DNA of 64,000 nucleotides, taken from contig JAIKWD010000013.1 in NCBI GenBank assembly GCA_024685175.1, positions 97,992 through 161,991 on the forward strand, written 5' to 3'. Positions 26,318 through 33,771 of the stretch are shown here, piece after piece. The position numbers were made by a program, and so were the translations under genes. Source of the DNA: Bacteroidales bacterium. Its GTDB lineage: Bacteria; Bacteroidota; Bacteroidia; Bacteroidales; WCHB1-69. A model generated the notes under the pieces. That model was not told the origin of the DNA, made no database searches, and saw only the letters and a list, made by a program, of their open reading frames with translations. Each line of letters opens with the position of its first letter. Within the stretch, counting starts at the first letter, position 1.

Positions 26318-26632
26318 ATGTCTATACAATTCACTGGAATCATCACCGCACTCTGCACTTTTGTTATTATTGGCTTTTTTCATCCCATCGTTATCAAAGT
26401 AGAGTATTATACCGGCACTAAACTATGGTGGCTCTTCTTGCTGATTGCCATAGCCTGCGCAACCGCCTCTTTGTTTATCCAAAACATCCTATTATCTACT
26501 GCCATAGGCATTGTTAGTGCATCTTCGCTATGGAGCATAGGCGAACTCTTCAAGCAACGCAAACGCGTGCTGAAGGGTTGGTTTCCCATGAATCCCAAGA
26601 GGAAACACGAGTATGAGATAAAAGAGAAATAG
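26318..26632 (+). CDS. DUF4491 family small membrane protein
   Basis: 104 residues starting MSIQFTGIITALCTFVIIG. There are three membrane helices: residues about 6-22, 38-55 and 57-75. A basic C-terminus carries GWFPMNPKRK, the hallmark of the DUF4491 family, which is frequent in Bacteroidales and has no known function. The start is set by the -7 box 21 bases upstream. It converges with the glutathione peroxidase gene, with 9 bases between the stops. Confidence 0.8.
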   Translation: MSIQFTGIITALCTFVIIGFFHPIVIKVEYYTGTKLWWLFLLIAIACATASLFIQNILLSTAIGIVSASSLWSIGELFKQRKRVLKGWFPMNPKRKHEYEIKEK

Positions 26633-26641
26633 CGTTCTCCC

Positions 26642-27247
26642 CTACTTCAACAGTTGTTCAATAGCAGGAGCCATAGCCGTTTTGTCGGCGGTAGGTTCGA
26701 AGCGTTGCACGACGTTACCTTCGCGATCGATGAGAAACTTGGTGAAGTTCCACTTGATATCGGGTTTCTTGTCGTAATCGGGATCGGCCTTGCGCATCAT
26801 CTGGTCCAATACGGGACCCAGTTTGTGGTTGGGGTCGAAGCCGGCAAAGCTCTTCTGGGCTTTGAGATAGGTGTACAGAGGGGACTCGTTCTCGCCATTG
26901 ACATCGATTTTCTTGAAGCGCGGGAACTCTGTGTTGAAACGCATTGTGCAGAACTGTTGGATTTCATCGTCAGTACCCGGCGCTTGGCCGCCAAACTGGT
27001 TGCACGGAAAATCAAGCACCTCGAAGCCCTGAGCACGATATTGGGCGTAGAGTTGCTCCAAATCATCATATTGAGGAGTAAAACCGCATTCCGTTGCGGT
27101 GTTGACAATCAGAAGCACTTTGCCCTTATAGGCTGCAAGGGTGGTTTCATTACCTTTATTGTCCTTGACAGGAATTTCGTAAATGTTTTGTGCCATAGCA
27201 GTAGTAATAAAAATGAATATTAGGGATAAAAGAAAAGATTTTTTCAT
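26642..27247 (-). CDS. Exported glutathione peroxidase-like thiol peroxidase
   Basis: 201 residues. A signal peptide (KKSFLLSLIFIFITTAMAQ, cleavage near residue 19) precedes a GPx domain. The catalytic tetrad is visible: Cys in NTATECGFT, Gln in DFPCNQFG, and Trp and Asn in IKWNFTKFL. The peroxidatic residue is Cys, not selenocysteine. Bacterial Cys-type GPx enzymes usually use thioredoxin-like reductants to remove hydroperoxides. The signal peptide places this one in the periplasm, where its electron donor is unclear. Its -7 box is at 27274-27281. Confidence 0.92.
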   Translation of the reverse strand: MKKSFLLSLIFIFITTAMAQNIYEIPVKDNKGNETTLAAYKGKVLLIVNTATECGFTPQYDDLEQLYAQYRAQGFEVLDFPCNQFGGQAPGTDDEIQQFCTMRFNTEFPRFKKIDVNGENESPLYTYLKAQKSFAGFDPNHKLGPVLDQMMRKADPDYDKKPDIKWNFTKFLIDREGNVVQRFEPTADKTAMAPAIEQLLK

Positions 27248-27273
27248 TGTTATGATTTGGATGATAATTGGGG

Positions 27274-27281
27274 CAAAGATA
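27274..27281 (-). promoter_or_regulatory. -7 box TATCTTTG for the peroxidase gene
   Basis: The + strand reads CAAAGATA, 27 bases before the start at 27247. Inverted-repeat copy A begins about 10 bases further upstream. Confidence 0.65.
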
Positions 27282-27291
27282 CAAAAAATAA

Positions 27292-27350
27292 TTAGGAATC
27301 AGGAATGAAGCCCAACCTAATGACTAACTAATCACTAACTACTGACCACT
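27292..27350. repeat. Dispersed intergenic repeat, copy A (inverted relative to 31371-31443)
   Basis: The reverse complement of this segment aligns with 31371-31443. The shared core is ATTAGGTTGGGCTTCATTCC plus the word-like run TCAGTAGTTAGTG. It differs by a few substitutions and one indel of about 8 bases. It carries short internal repeats of ACTAACTA type and encodes no protein. Confidence 0.75.
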
Positions 27351-27372
27351 ATAAAAAAATCTCCGCTAAAAA

Positions 27373-27402
27373 TTGGAATGTGCGAAAAAAAGTGTATTTT
27401 TG
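27373..27402 (+). promoter_or_regulatory. Promoter of tRNA-His (TTG, 19 bases, TATTTTTG)
   Basis: A -33 TTG at 27373-27375 and a -7 TATTTTTG at 27395-27402, separated by 19 bases: the textbook Bacteroidota arrangement. The box ends 25 bases before the mature tRNA. Confidence 0.75.
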
Positions 27403-27427
27403 CCGCCGTCTTTGAGACACACGATAT

Positions 27428-27502
27428 GGCGGTTGTAGCTCAGTTGGTTAGAGTACCGGATTGTGGTTCCGTGGGTCGTCGGTTCGAATCCGACCTGCCG
27501 CC
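27428..27502 (+). tRNA. tRNA-His (anticodon GTG)
   Basis: A cloverleaf can be drawn with anticodon GTG at 27463-27465, T-arm GTCGG/CCGAC around TTCGAAT, and D-arm GCTC/GAGT. The extra 5' G (position -1, base 27428) faces C73 (27502), the identity element of histidine tRNA. CCA is not encoded. Two stem positions do not pair: T6 against T67 in the acceptor stem and C27 against T43 in the anticodon stem. Confidence 0.93.
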
Positions 27503-27513
27503 CGAAAGAAAAT

Positions 27514-27553
27514 AAAATCAGCAATTTACGAAAGTAGATTGCTGATTTTTTTT
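27514..27553 (+). terminator. Intrinsic terminator of tRNA-His
   Basis: A stem AATCAGCAATTTAC / GTAGATTGCTGATT (one G-T pair) with loop GAAA, followed by eight T residues, starts 12 bases after the tRNA. Confidence 0.9.
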
Positions 27554-27611
27554 GTTTTTCTAAGGCATTTCTATGCCAACAGGCACTATTTTGTCCTTTC
27601 CATAGTGTACG

Positions 27612-28397
27612 TTATTCGTGATTGATATTGGAGCCGCCTGAACAGTTGCTGCCCACCGTTGTGGCCGTGCCCGTGTAAAAGATCTCGCTGTCGCCGGACA
27701 AGCTGCAACGGATGCTGCCGTCGCAATGAAACCGCATCATGCTAGCGCCGCTAATTTCTCCCTCAACATGGTTGCTGGCGAAGTTGTAGCTGCCGTTGCT
27801 CTTGGTTGTGCTGATGGACGATGCGCCGGAGAGCTTCACGTCGAGACGGGGGGCTTGTCCAAAGAGGTTCAGGTTCGATGCGCCGGAGGCGTGGACATCC
27901 AACTCGTCCGAGACAGAGAGCGCACTGTTCACCGTCGATGCGCCGGAGAGGTCCATATCCAATTTGCGGGCGGAAAAAGGCGCGCTGAAGGTGGACGCAC
28001 CGGACAACTCCAAATCAAATTCGTCGGCCACCAGGCAACTGTCGGAAATAAATGAGGACGCTCCGCTCAACTCCACATCGTGGAGGAAGTTCTGGCGCGG
28101 CACCAACACTCGGGTCTCCCCAAGACTTCTCCACCGTGGCGGATATTGCAAGACCAAAGTCTGGCCATCGAGTTTCACTATGATTTTATCCAAAGCGTTG
28201 GCGTCGGTGGTGACCACGATCTGGTCAACGTCGCAATATACGACATCGATGGCGTTATGGGCCTCTATGGCATTAAAGGTGCCCACGTTGAAATTCCGGG
28301 TGTCGAGATAGCCTGCAGGGATGGTGATTAATCTGTCACACGAGGTCATCAACAGACCTGCAAAAAGAAGGATTAGGACAATGTTCTTGCGTAACAT
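27612..28397 (-). CDS. GIN-domain (DUF2807) lipoprotein
   Basis: 261 residues. Lipobox LLMTSC lies at the end of the signal peptide (Cys about residue 20). The remainder is a right-handed beta-helix-like GIN/DUF2807 domain with at least six LSGAS-type turns (VELSGASSF, LELSGASTF, MDLSGASTV, VHASGASNL, VKLSGASSI, GEISGASMM), one per coil. Function unknown; such proteins are surface-exposed or periplasmic lipoproteins in Bacteroidota. I see no clear -7 box in the 74-base upstream gap to rmuC, so it may be read from the rmuC promoter. Confidence 0.88.
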   Translation of the reverse strand: MLRKNIVLILLFAGLLMTSCDRLITIPAGYLDTRNFNVGTFNAIEAHNAIDVVYCDVDQIVVTTDANALDKIIVKLDGQTLVLQYPPRWRSLGETRVLVPRQNFLHDVELSGASSFISDSCLVADEFDLELSGASTFSAPFSARKLDMDLSGASTVNSALSVSDELDVHASGASNLNLFGQAPRLDVKLSGASSISTTKSNGSYNFASNHVEGEISGASMMRFHCDGSIRCSLSGDSEIFYTGTATTVGSNCSGGSNINHE

Positions 28398-28471
28398 AAA
28401 AACGATTTTTAATGTTAAAAAATATTTAAAAATTGATTATTAAAGGCAAAAGGTGTGGTTTCTTTATTATC

Positions 28472-30037
28472 TCATTCTGGCTCGATTTCGTCATTCATGT
28501 TGTAGACATCACCCCCTAGCCCCAGCTCTTGGGTGGCCTTGGGATCCAGCTCCTTTTTGGTGTTGGCCCCCATATCTTTTAGCCGCTCAATACTTGCTAT
28601 GATTGTAGTTGATCGTTTGGGGGAGTCATTCAGCTTGTTGATGGCCTTTTGGTATGCATTTGTGCATGTCTTCAAGCTGCTGCCGACCTTGCGGAGCTCC
28701 TCGAGCATCTCGATGAACTTGTCGTGCAGCTTGCCGCCTTCATCGGCGATGGCCTGGACATATTCGTGCTGTTTTTCCTGCTTCCAAAGAAATGAAACCG
28801 TGCGCATGGTGGCCAGCAACAGGGTGGAGGAAACGAGGACCACATTCTTTTCCAAGGCCAAGGAGTATAGACTGGGGTCTTCTTGCAGAGCCATGGTCAA
28901 GGCCGGCTCGATAGGCATAAACATGAAAACGTAGTCAGGGGAATAAATGCCATACAATCGATCGTAGTTTTTCTTGGACAACTCATCGATGTGTTCCTTG
29001 ACACTCTTAAGATGCTCTTTCCAATATCTATTTCGGAGCTCTTCGTCTTCTTCGTTGTAAAAGCGTTCGTACGCATCGAGGGACACCTTGCTGTCGATGA
29101 CATAATTCTTGTTGTCCGGCATCTTGATGACCACATCCGGGATGTTCCTTTTCCCTTCGTCATCTTGATACTGCTCTTGTGTCGTGTAGTGCACGTTTTT
29201 CTCCAAACCAGCCAATTGAAGGAGCCTTTCCAGCTGCATCTCGCCCCAGTTGCCTTGAATTTTGCTATTCCCCTTTAACGCTGAAGTCAAGTTTTGTGCG
29301 TCCTGGCTGAGCCTGTTCCCCGCCTTTACGATATTGTTGATTTCCTCTTTCAAAGAGAGTTTCTCGTCATGCTCTTTGTCGTAGGACTCCTTGATCTGTT
29401 TCTTGAAATCCTCTATCTGAGTCTTCAGCGGGTTGAGGATCTCGTTCATGTTATTCTTGCTGGAATCCGTGAAAGTCTGGGTGTTCTCCTTGAGAATAGA
29501 GGAAGCCATGTCCTTGAAAGTGAGGGTGAGTTCTTTTTTCGCCTCGAGGATTTCATCCTTGTGCTCTTTGAGCCTGCTCTCAAGGGTGCTTTTCTCGCCG
29601 TTGAGCTTAGCAACCTCTTCCATTTTCTCGTTAAAAGCCATTGTCTTTGATTGCAGTTCACGTTTTGCCTCTTCAAGTTGTTGGCGAAGCGTATCGTTTT
29701 CCGTGCTTTTTTCTCTGGCTGTGCCAATCTGGTTTTGGAGCTTTTCTTCACTTTCTTTGGCCGTGGCCTTTAATTCTTCAATCTCTTTTTTCAATGATTC
29801 AAATTGATTCCGGACGCCTTCACATTCGCTTTTGCTGGAAGCGGCAATGCCAACTTGCGTTTGCAGGGCGTTGTTTTTTTCTTGGATGGTGTTTCGGAGC
29901 CCTTCTGCTTCTTCCTGCAAAGATCCAAGTTGGGTTTTAAGGCCTTCATTCTGTTTTCTGAGAAGGAGGAGGACAATTACGGCGAACACGGCGCCGACCA
30001 CAAGACCGATAATTAGAAAGACGATATTTTCATCCAT
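28472..30037 (-). CDS. rmuC: DNA recombination protein RmuC family
   Basis: 521 residues. An N-terminal membrane helix (IVFLIIGLVVGAVFAVIVLLLL) is followed by a long coiled coil (residues about 30-230, heptads rich in Glu, Lys and Gln). The RmuC nuclease-like domain comes next (LKGNSKIQGNWGEMQLERLL, NYVIDSKVSLDAYERF, YVFMFMPIEPALTMAL, NVVLVSSTLLLATMRTVSFLW). RmuC proteins limit inversions at short inverted repeats and belong to the PD-(D/E)XK nuclease group. The gene is preceded by its own -7 box. Confidence 0.93.
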   Translation of the reverse strand: MDENIVFLIIGLVVGAVFAVIVLLLLRKQNEGLKTQLGSLQEEAEGLRNTIQEKNNALQTQVGIAASSKSECEGVRNQFESLKKEIEELKATAKESEEKLQNQIGTAREKSTENDTLRQQLEEAKRELQSKTMAFNEKMEEVAKLNGEKSTLESRLKEHKDEILEAKKELTLTFKDMASSILKENTQTFTDSSKNNMNEILNPLKTQIEDFKKQIKESYDKEHDEKLSLKEEINNIVKAGNRLSQDAQNLTSALKGNSKIQGNWGEMQLERLLQLAGLEKNVHYTTQEQYQDDEGKRNIPDVVIKMPDNKNYVIDSKVSLDAYERFYNEEDEELRNRYWKEHLKSVKEHIDELSKKNYDRLYGIYSPDYVFMFMPIEPALTMALQEDPSLYSLALEKNVVLVSSTLLLATMRTVSFLWKQEKQHEYVQAIADEGGKLHDKFIEMLEELRKVGSSLKTCTNAYQKAINKLNDSPKRSTTIIASIERLKDMGANTKKELDPKATQELGLGGDVYNMNDEIEPE

Positions 30038-30073
30038 ATAGAGAGTCTCTTTTTAGAAAACGTAAACAAGCCA

Positions 30074-30081
30074 CAAAAATA
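30074..30081 (-). promoter_or_regulatory. -7 box TATTTTTG for rmuC
   Basis: The + strand reads CAAAAATA, 37 bases before the rmuC start at 30037. Confidence 0.65.
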
Positions 30082-30174
30082 ACAAAAATGCCCTTCGTTT
30101 TTTATTGAATGCCAAGGATGGCCGTTTTTTTTTGTGGAATATTAATGAATATTAATAACAAGACAATATTTGTC

Positions 30175-30182
30175 TATTTTTG
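30175..30182 (+). promoter_or_regulatory. -7 box TATTTTTG for the DUF3667 gene
   Basis: A perfect TAnnTTTG match whose expected initiation point (about 5-7 bases further) falls on the GTG codon at 30187. Confidence 0.65.
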
Positions 30183-30186
30183 TGGC

Positions 30187-31044
30187 GTGAAACTAAATTC
30201 GAAAGAAAAAATAGTTCGTTTCCGCGAGTGGCGACAGACACCTCACCAGGTGCCGCCGCTTTCCGGAGAGGAGCACATTTGCTATACCTGCGGCACGCAG
30301 TACGTGGGCAATTTCTGTCCGCGCTGTGGCCAAGCTGGACGTGTCGGTCGCTTTTCCGCCAAGACGGCCGTTCTCAATTTCTTTGACGTTTGGGGACTGG
30401 GCAGTCGTAACATCTTCCTGACCGCCAGAGATCTGATCTTGCGCCCTGGCTATATGATTCGCGACTACCTCAAAGGTATGCAGATGGCCTATTTCCCGCC
30501 CTTTAAGATGTACTTCCTCCTCGCCGCACTCTCCTTGCTCATCACCAACGGGTTGAATATCAAAGGACAAACCGACTCTGCTGTCTCCATTGACGAAACC
30601 CGTTTCGAAAAGCCTGCTGACGACGACCTTGTCAGCGAGGTGGCTGTTTACAAGGCCAGGATGCTGACACAACGTGTCATGACATTCCAGCAAAAGTATC
30701 CTAATATATTCTCCTTCGCCGGAATCATCTTCATTTCCGGAGTGTTATACCTGTTCTTCCGAAAGTCACCGAACATCCCCGACCTGCGTTTCTCCGAGTT
30801 TTTGGTAGCCCTGACCTATAGCCAGAATATGTATTCCATATACACAATCTTGATGGATTTTCTGTGCATAGGCGGGTATGTCAATGTCTATCTCCTGTTA
30901 CTGATTATCATCCCGCTCAAGCAATTATCGGGATTTGGATGGGTAAACACCACGCTTCGGACACTTCTGGGAACTCTGCTTATGCTCTTGCTGGTTACCG
31001 CTATCCTCATCGGCATCTTTGTCCTTTTCGTGACGTCGGCGTAG
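30187..31044 (+). CDS. DUF3667 membrane protein with N-terminal zinc ribbon
   Basis: 285 residues if it starts at the GTG at 30187 (reading MKLNSKEKIVRFREW when initiated). An N-terminal zinc ribbon (CYTCGTQYVGNFCPRCGQ, two CxxC pairs) is followed by a conserved amphipathic part and at least four membrane helices (for example MYFLLAALSLLI, IFSFAGIIFISGVLYLFF, LLLVTAILIGIFVLFV). Function of the family is unknown. Upstream in-frame ATGs at 30118 and 30145 lie before the -7 box at 30175-30182 and would need another promoter. The GTG start implies an essentially leaderless mRNA. Confidence 0.8.
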   Translation: MKLNSKEKIVRFREWRQTPHQVPPLSGEEHICYTCGTQYVGNFCPRCGQAGRVGRFSAKTAVLNFFDVWGLGSRNIFLTARDLILRPGYMIRDYLKGMQMAYFPPFKMYFLLAALSLLITNGLNIKGQTDSAVSIDETRFEKPADDDLVSEVAVYKARMLTQRVMTFQQKYPNIFSFAGIIFISGVLYLFFRKSPNIPDLRFSEFLVALTYSQNMYSIYTILMDFLCIGGYVNVYLLLLIIIPLKQLSGFGWVNTTLRTLLGTLLMLLLVTAILIGIFVLFVTSA

Positions 31045-31078
31045 CCATTGTGGGCAGATAGCCACCCTCAATATTCAC

Positions 31079-31098
31079 TTTGAATTCTGAATTCTGAA
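31079..31098. repeat. Short intergenic repeat, GAATTC-word type, copy 1
   Basis: TTTGAATTCTGAATTCTGAA here is identical over 20 bases to 52355-52374. It lies between the convergent DUF3667 and PspC genes and continues in degenerate form (CTCAATTCC). Confidence 0.7.
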
Positions 31099-31101
31099 CT
31101 C

Positions 31102-31329
31102 TCAATTCCCCTCTGGGCTGCCGGTATTGGGCAGGTCCATGTGATTCTCGTCGGGAGCGCAAATCCAGATGATGAGATAGATGATGAAACCGCCGCCGAT
31201 CATGAACAATAGAATCAGAAAGATAATTCTGACGACGGTGGGATCCACATCCAAATATTTGGCAAGTCCGCCGCAAACGCCGGCAATCTTGCGATCAGTA
31301 ACGCTACGATAAAGTTTTTTGTATGGCAT
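31102..31329 (-). CDS. PspC domain protein
   Basis: 75 residues. It is a stand-alone PspC domain: [34 protein letters not shown], then one membrane helix with a Gly kink ([19 protein letters not shown]) and a short polar tail. PspC-type proteins take part in envelope-stress sensing in other bacteria; a single-domain member like this has no established role. It has its own -7 box. Confidence 0.9.
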   Translation of the reverse strand: MPYKKLYRSVTDRKIAGVCGGLAKYLDVDPTVVRIIFLILLFMIGGGFIIYLIIWICAPDENHMDLPNTGSPEGN

Positions 31330-31349
31330 AGTCTTATGTTTTTGTGATG

Positions 31350-31357
31350 CAAAGATA
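31350..31357 (-). promoter_or_regulatory. -7 box TATCTTTG for the PspC gene
   Basis: The + strand reads CAAAGATA, 21 bases before the start at 31329. Inverted-repeat copy B begins 14 bases further upstream, as copy A does behind the peroxidase promoter. Confidence 0.65.
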
Positions 31358-31370
31358 GTAAAAAAAATAT

Positions 31371-31443
31371 TAGTAGTCAGTAGTTAGTGAGTGAGTCATT
31401 AGTTAGTTATTAGGTTGGGCTTCATTCCTAATTCCTCATTCCT
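31371..31443. repeat. Dispersed intergenic repeat, copy B (inverted relative to 27292-27350)
   Basis: Contains GTCAGTAGTTAGTG, an extra AGTGAGTC, then ATTAGGTTGGGCTTCATTCC, and the tail CTAATTCCTCATTCCT. It matches the reverse complement of copy A. Similar word-like runs (CTAACGACTAACGG) continue toward the nth promoter. Confidence 0.75.
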
Positions 31444-31495
31444 CGCTAAAGATTGCTAACCGTTGTTATCTGCTAACGACTAACGGCTTTTTTTG

Positions 31496-31503
31496 TATTT
31501 TTG
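31496..31503 (+). promoter_or_regulatory. -7 box TATTTTTG for nth
   Basis: A perfect TAnnTTTG match 21 bases before the ATG at 31525. Confidence 0.7.
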
Positions 31504-31524
31504 CTTTCCATAAAATTTACGCAA

Positions 31525-32163
31525 ATGAGACTTTCCTCTAAAATAAAGTTCATCGTCGATTATTTCCAGGAGCACCAGCCGGATGTGCAGTCGGAGCTGA
31601 ACTACGGCAACCCGTACGAGCTGTTGGTCTCTACCATCTTGGCCGCGCAGTGCACCGACAAGCGCGTCAATATGGTCACTCCCGCCTTGTTCCGAGTCTA
31701 CCCCACCCCGCTGGAGATGTCGAAGGCCACGACGGAGGAGATCCTGGAGTTCGTAAAGTCGGTATCCTATCCCAACAGCAAGGCGGCACATCTGTCGGCT
31801 ATGAGCCGGATGTTGGTTTCCGACTTCGGCGGAGAAGTACCCAACACGATGGAGGAGCTGACCCGTCTGCCCGGTGTGGGCCGCAAGACCGCCAACGTGG
31901 TGTTGGCCTTCGCCTTCGGCCAAGCCGCGATGCCCGTCGACACGCACGTGTTCCGCGTGGCGCACCGCCTCGGACTCGTCAAGGATGCCCCTACTCCGGA
32001 TGCTGTGGAGAAGCAACTGGTGAAGCTGTTTCCCAAACAGTACATATCCAAGGCCCACCACTGGCTCTTGCTTCACGGACGATATGTCTGCACCGCCCGC
32101 AAACCCCATTGCAACGAATGTCCGCTGGCAGAAATCTGCCCGTCGAACGGCACCGCCACATAA
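31525..32163 (+). CDS. nth: Endonuclease III
   Basis: 212 residues. The helix-hairpin-helix LPGVGRKTANVVLAFAFG contains the catalytic Lys, and the catalytic Asp is in MPVDTHVFRVAHRL. The C-terminal [4Fe-4S] loop C-x6-C-x2-C-x5-C is complete (CTARKPHCNECPLAEIC). This base-excision repair enzyme removes oxidised pyrimidines and cuts at abasic sites. The start is set by the -7 box at 31496-31503. ruvX follows with its own promoter. Confidence 0.97.
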   Translation: MRLSSKIKFIVDYFQEHQPDVQSELNYGNPYELLVSTILAAQCTDKRVNMVTPALFRVYPTPLEMSKATTEEILEFVKSVSYPNSKAAHLSAMSRMLVSDFGGEVPNTMEELTRLPGVGRKTANVVLAFAFGQAAMPVDTHVFRVAHRLGLVKDAPTPDAVEKQLVKLFPKQYISKAHHWLLLHGRYVCTARKPHCNECPLAEICPSNGTAT

Positions 32164-32170
32164 TATTTTG

Positions 32171-32178
32171 TATTTTTG
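32171..32178 (+). promoter_or_regulatory. -7 box TATTTTTG for ruvX-def
   Basis: A perfect match in the 26-base gap between nth and ruvX, 11 bases before the ATG at 32190. It leaves only a very short leader. Confidence 0.55.
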
Positions 32179-32189
32179 CAGTCGGAATT

Positions 32190-32645
32190 ATGGGACGAAT
32201 ATTGGCCATTGATTACGGACAGAAGCGCGTCGGGTTTGCCGTCACGGACGAACTGCAAATCTGCGCCAACCCTTTGGACACCATTCCGGTGGCCAAGGCC
32301 TTTGATTTTCTCAAAGACTATCTGACGAAGGAGAAGGTCGATGTGGTGGTCGTGGGCGAGCCCCGCAAGTTGGACAACACGCCCTCGGACTCCGCGCGTT
32401 TCGTGGAGCCGTTCGTCAACCGCCTGCGAAAGGCCCTGCCCGAGATTTCGCCCAACACCATTTTGGCCAGGATGGACGAGCGCTTCACCTCCCGCCTTGC
32501 CTTCCAGACGATGATCGACATCGGGCTCAAGAAGAAGGAACGGCAGAACAAGGCGCTGGTGGACAAGATGAGCGCGACCATCATCCTGCAGTCCTATATG
32601 GAACAACAAGACATTGAAAAAGAAAGAAATACACCAGAACAATGA
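32190..32645 (+). CDS. ruvX: Putative pre-16S rRNA nuclease / Holliday junction resolvase YqgF
   Basis: 151 residues starting MGRILAIDYGQKRVGFAVTD, the RNase H-like first strand with the catalytic Asp. VVVGEPRKLDNTPSDSA and MDERFTSRLAF carry the other conserved parts. Family members act in 16S rRNA 5' maturation and have been proposed as resolvases. The C-terminus overlaps the def start (ATGA), so the two are translationally coupled. Confidence 0.93.
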   Translation: MGRILAIDYGQKRVGFAVTDELQICANPLDTIPVAKAFDFLKDYLTKEKVDVVVVGEPRKLDNTPSDSARFVEPFVNRLRKALPEISPNTILARMDERFTSRLAFQTMIDIGLKKKERQNKALVDKMSATIILQSYMEQQDIEKERNTPEQ

Positions 32646-33193
32646 TTTTACCTATTCACGTTTACGGCGACCCCGTACTGAGAAAACTGGCCGAGGAGGT
32701 CGATGTTGAAAATACCGACTGGAAACCCTTCGTGGCGGATATGTTCGAGACGATGTACCACGCCAACGGCGTCGGCTTAGCGGCCCCGCAGGTGGGCAAG
32801 GCCATCCGCGTCTTTGTCATCGACACCGAACCCTTCAAAGAGAGTTATCCTGATGTGCGCATCCACAAGGGCGCGTTCATCAACCCGCTCATCACCAAGG
32901 AATGGGGCGATGACTTCGTCTTCGGCGAGGGGTGTCTGAGCCTGCCCAACATCAACGAGGACGTGACCCGCAAATCAAACATCCACATCGAGTATTACGA
33001 TGAAGAGGGCAACTTTCACGACGAGGACTTCGACGGCATCGCGGCGCGCGTCATCCAACACGAATACGACCATCTGGAGGGGCACGTGTTCGTGGACCGT
33101 CTCACCCCCATCAAGAAGATGGTGCTGAAGCGCCAACTCAACGACATCGCTTCGGGCAAGATCAAAGCCGCCTACAAAACAGTCCATAAATAG
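32642..33193 (+). CDS. def: Peptide deformylase
   Basis: 183 residues with the three deformylase motifs: GVGLAAPQVG near residue 43, EGCLSLPN near 97 (metal-binding Cys) and QHEYDHLEGHVFVD near 139 (two His ligands and the catalytic Glu). It removes the formyl group from nascent proteins. The start overlaps the ruvX stop by four bases. The TPR lipoprotein gene follows after 5 bases. Confidence 0.97.
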   Translation: MILPIHVYGDPVLRKLAEEVDVENTDWKPFVADMFETMYHANGVGLAAPQVGKAIRVFVIDTEPFKESYPDVRIHKGAFINPLITKEWGDDFVFGEGCLSLPNINEDVTRKSNIHIEYYDEEGNFHDEDFDGIAARVIQHEYDHLEGHVFVDRLTPIKKMVLKRQLNDIASGKIKAAYKTVHK

Positions 33194-33198
33194 TTGAT

Positions 33199-33771
33199 AT
33201 GAAACGAGTTATTATAACCATCATCGTATGCACGGCCGTGGTGCTATGCGGCTGTCACGGCAAAAACGGGCAGAAAGGCATCAAGAAGTTCGGCAGCAAG
33301 CAGAAGGACATCGTGGAACTGTACAATATGGCCGACTCCATCTATTACAAAGAGGGCCGTATCGACACCGTCGCCTTTTTGCGATTCATTGACAAGGCCG
33401 TGGCGTTCGCCACCGAATACCCCAAGGACGAGATTTCGCCCGATATGCTCTACCGTGCCGGCATCGGCTCGATGATCATCGCCAAGAAGGCCGACAACAA
33501 AGCCCAGAGAGCCACCTACTGCAAGAAGGCGATTGCCATCTTTAACCAGTTCCAGGAGCAGTATCCGAAGCACGAGAATGCCAAATACTGTTACTATCAA
33601 CGCGGCATCATCTACGATGACATCCTGGGCGACTACAACAGCGCCGAGGACCAATACCGCGACTTCGTCAATCGTTATCCCGACGACCCACTTACCCCGC
33701 AACTCAAGGAATACATCAAGATGTTGGGCAAGTCGGATGAGGAAATCGAGAAAATGCTGAATCTCAACTAG
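33199..33771 (+). CDS. TPR-repeat lipoprotein, BamD/YfiO-like
   Basis: 190 residues. Signal peptide with lipobox VLCGC (Cys about residue 19). The body is helical with TPR-like pairs: DTVAFLRFIDKAVAFATEYPKDE, KKAIAIFNQFQEQYPKHENA, YYQRGIIYDDILGDYNSAEDQYRDFVNRYPDDP. The YPxxxxA spacing resembles BamD/YbgF-type repeats, so a scaffold role in the envelope is likely. It is shorter than BamD and may not be its orthologue. It is the last gene of the ruvX-def group and overlaps rnhB, convergently, by 4 bases. Confidence 0.82.
   Translation: MKRVIITIIVCTAVVLCGCHGKNGQKGIKKFGSKQKDIVELYNMADSIYYKEGRIDTVAFLRFIDKAVAFATEYPKDEISPDMLYRAGIGSMIIAKKADNKAQRATYCKKAIAIFNQFQEQYPKHENAKYCYYQRGIIYDDILGDYNSAEDQYRDFVNRYPDDPLTPQLKEYIKMLGKSDEEIEKMLNLN

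Noticed and set aside
27350..31370. Reading the 4-kb segment between the inverted repeats as a transposon
   Set aside because: Its cargo is housekeeping (tRNA-His, rmuC, PspC), there is no transposase, and the repeats are imperfect and lie in promoter spacers.
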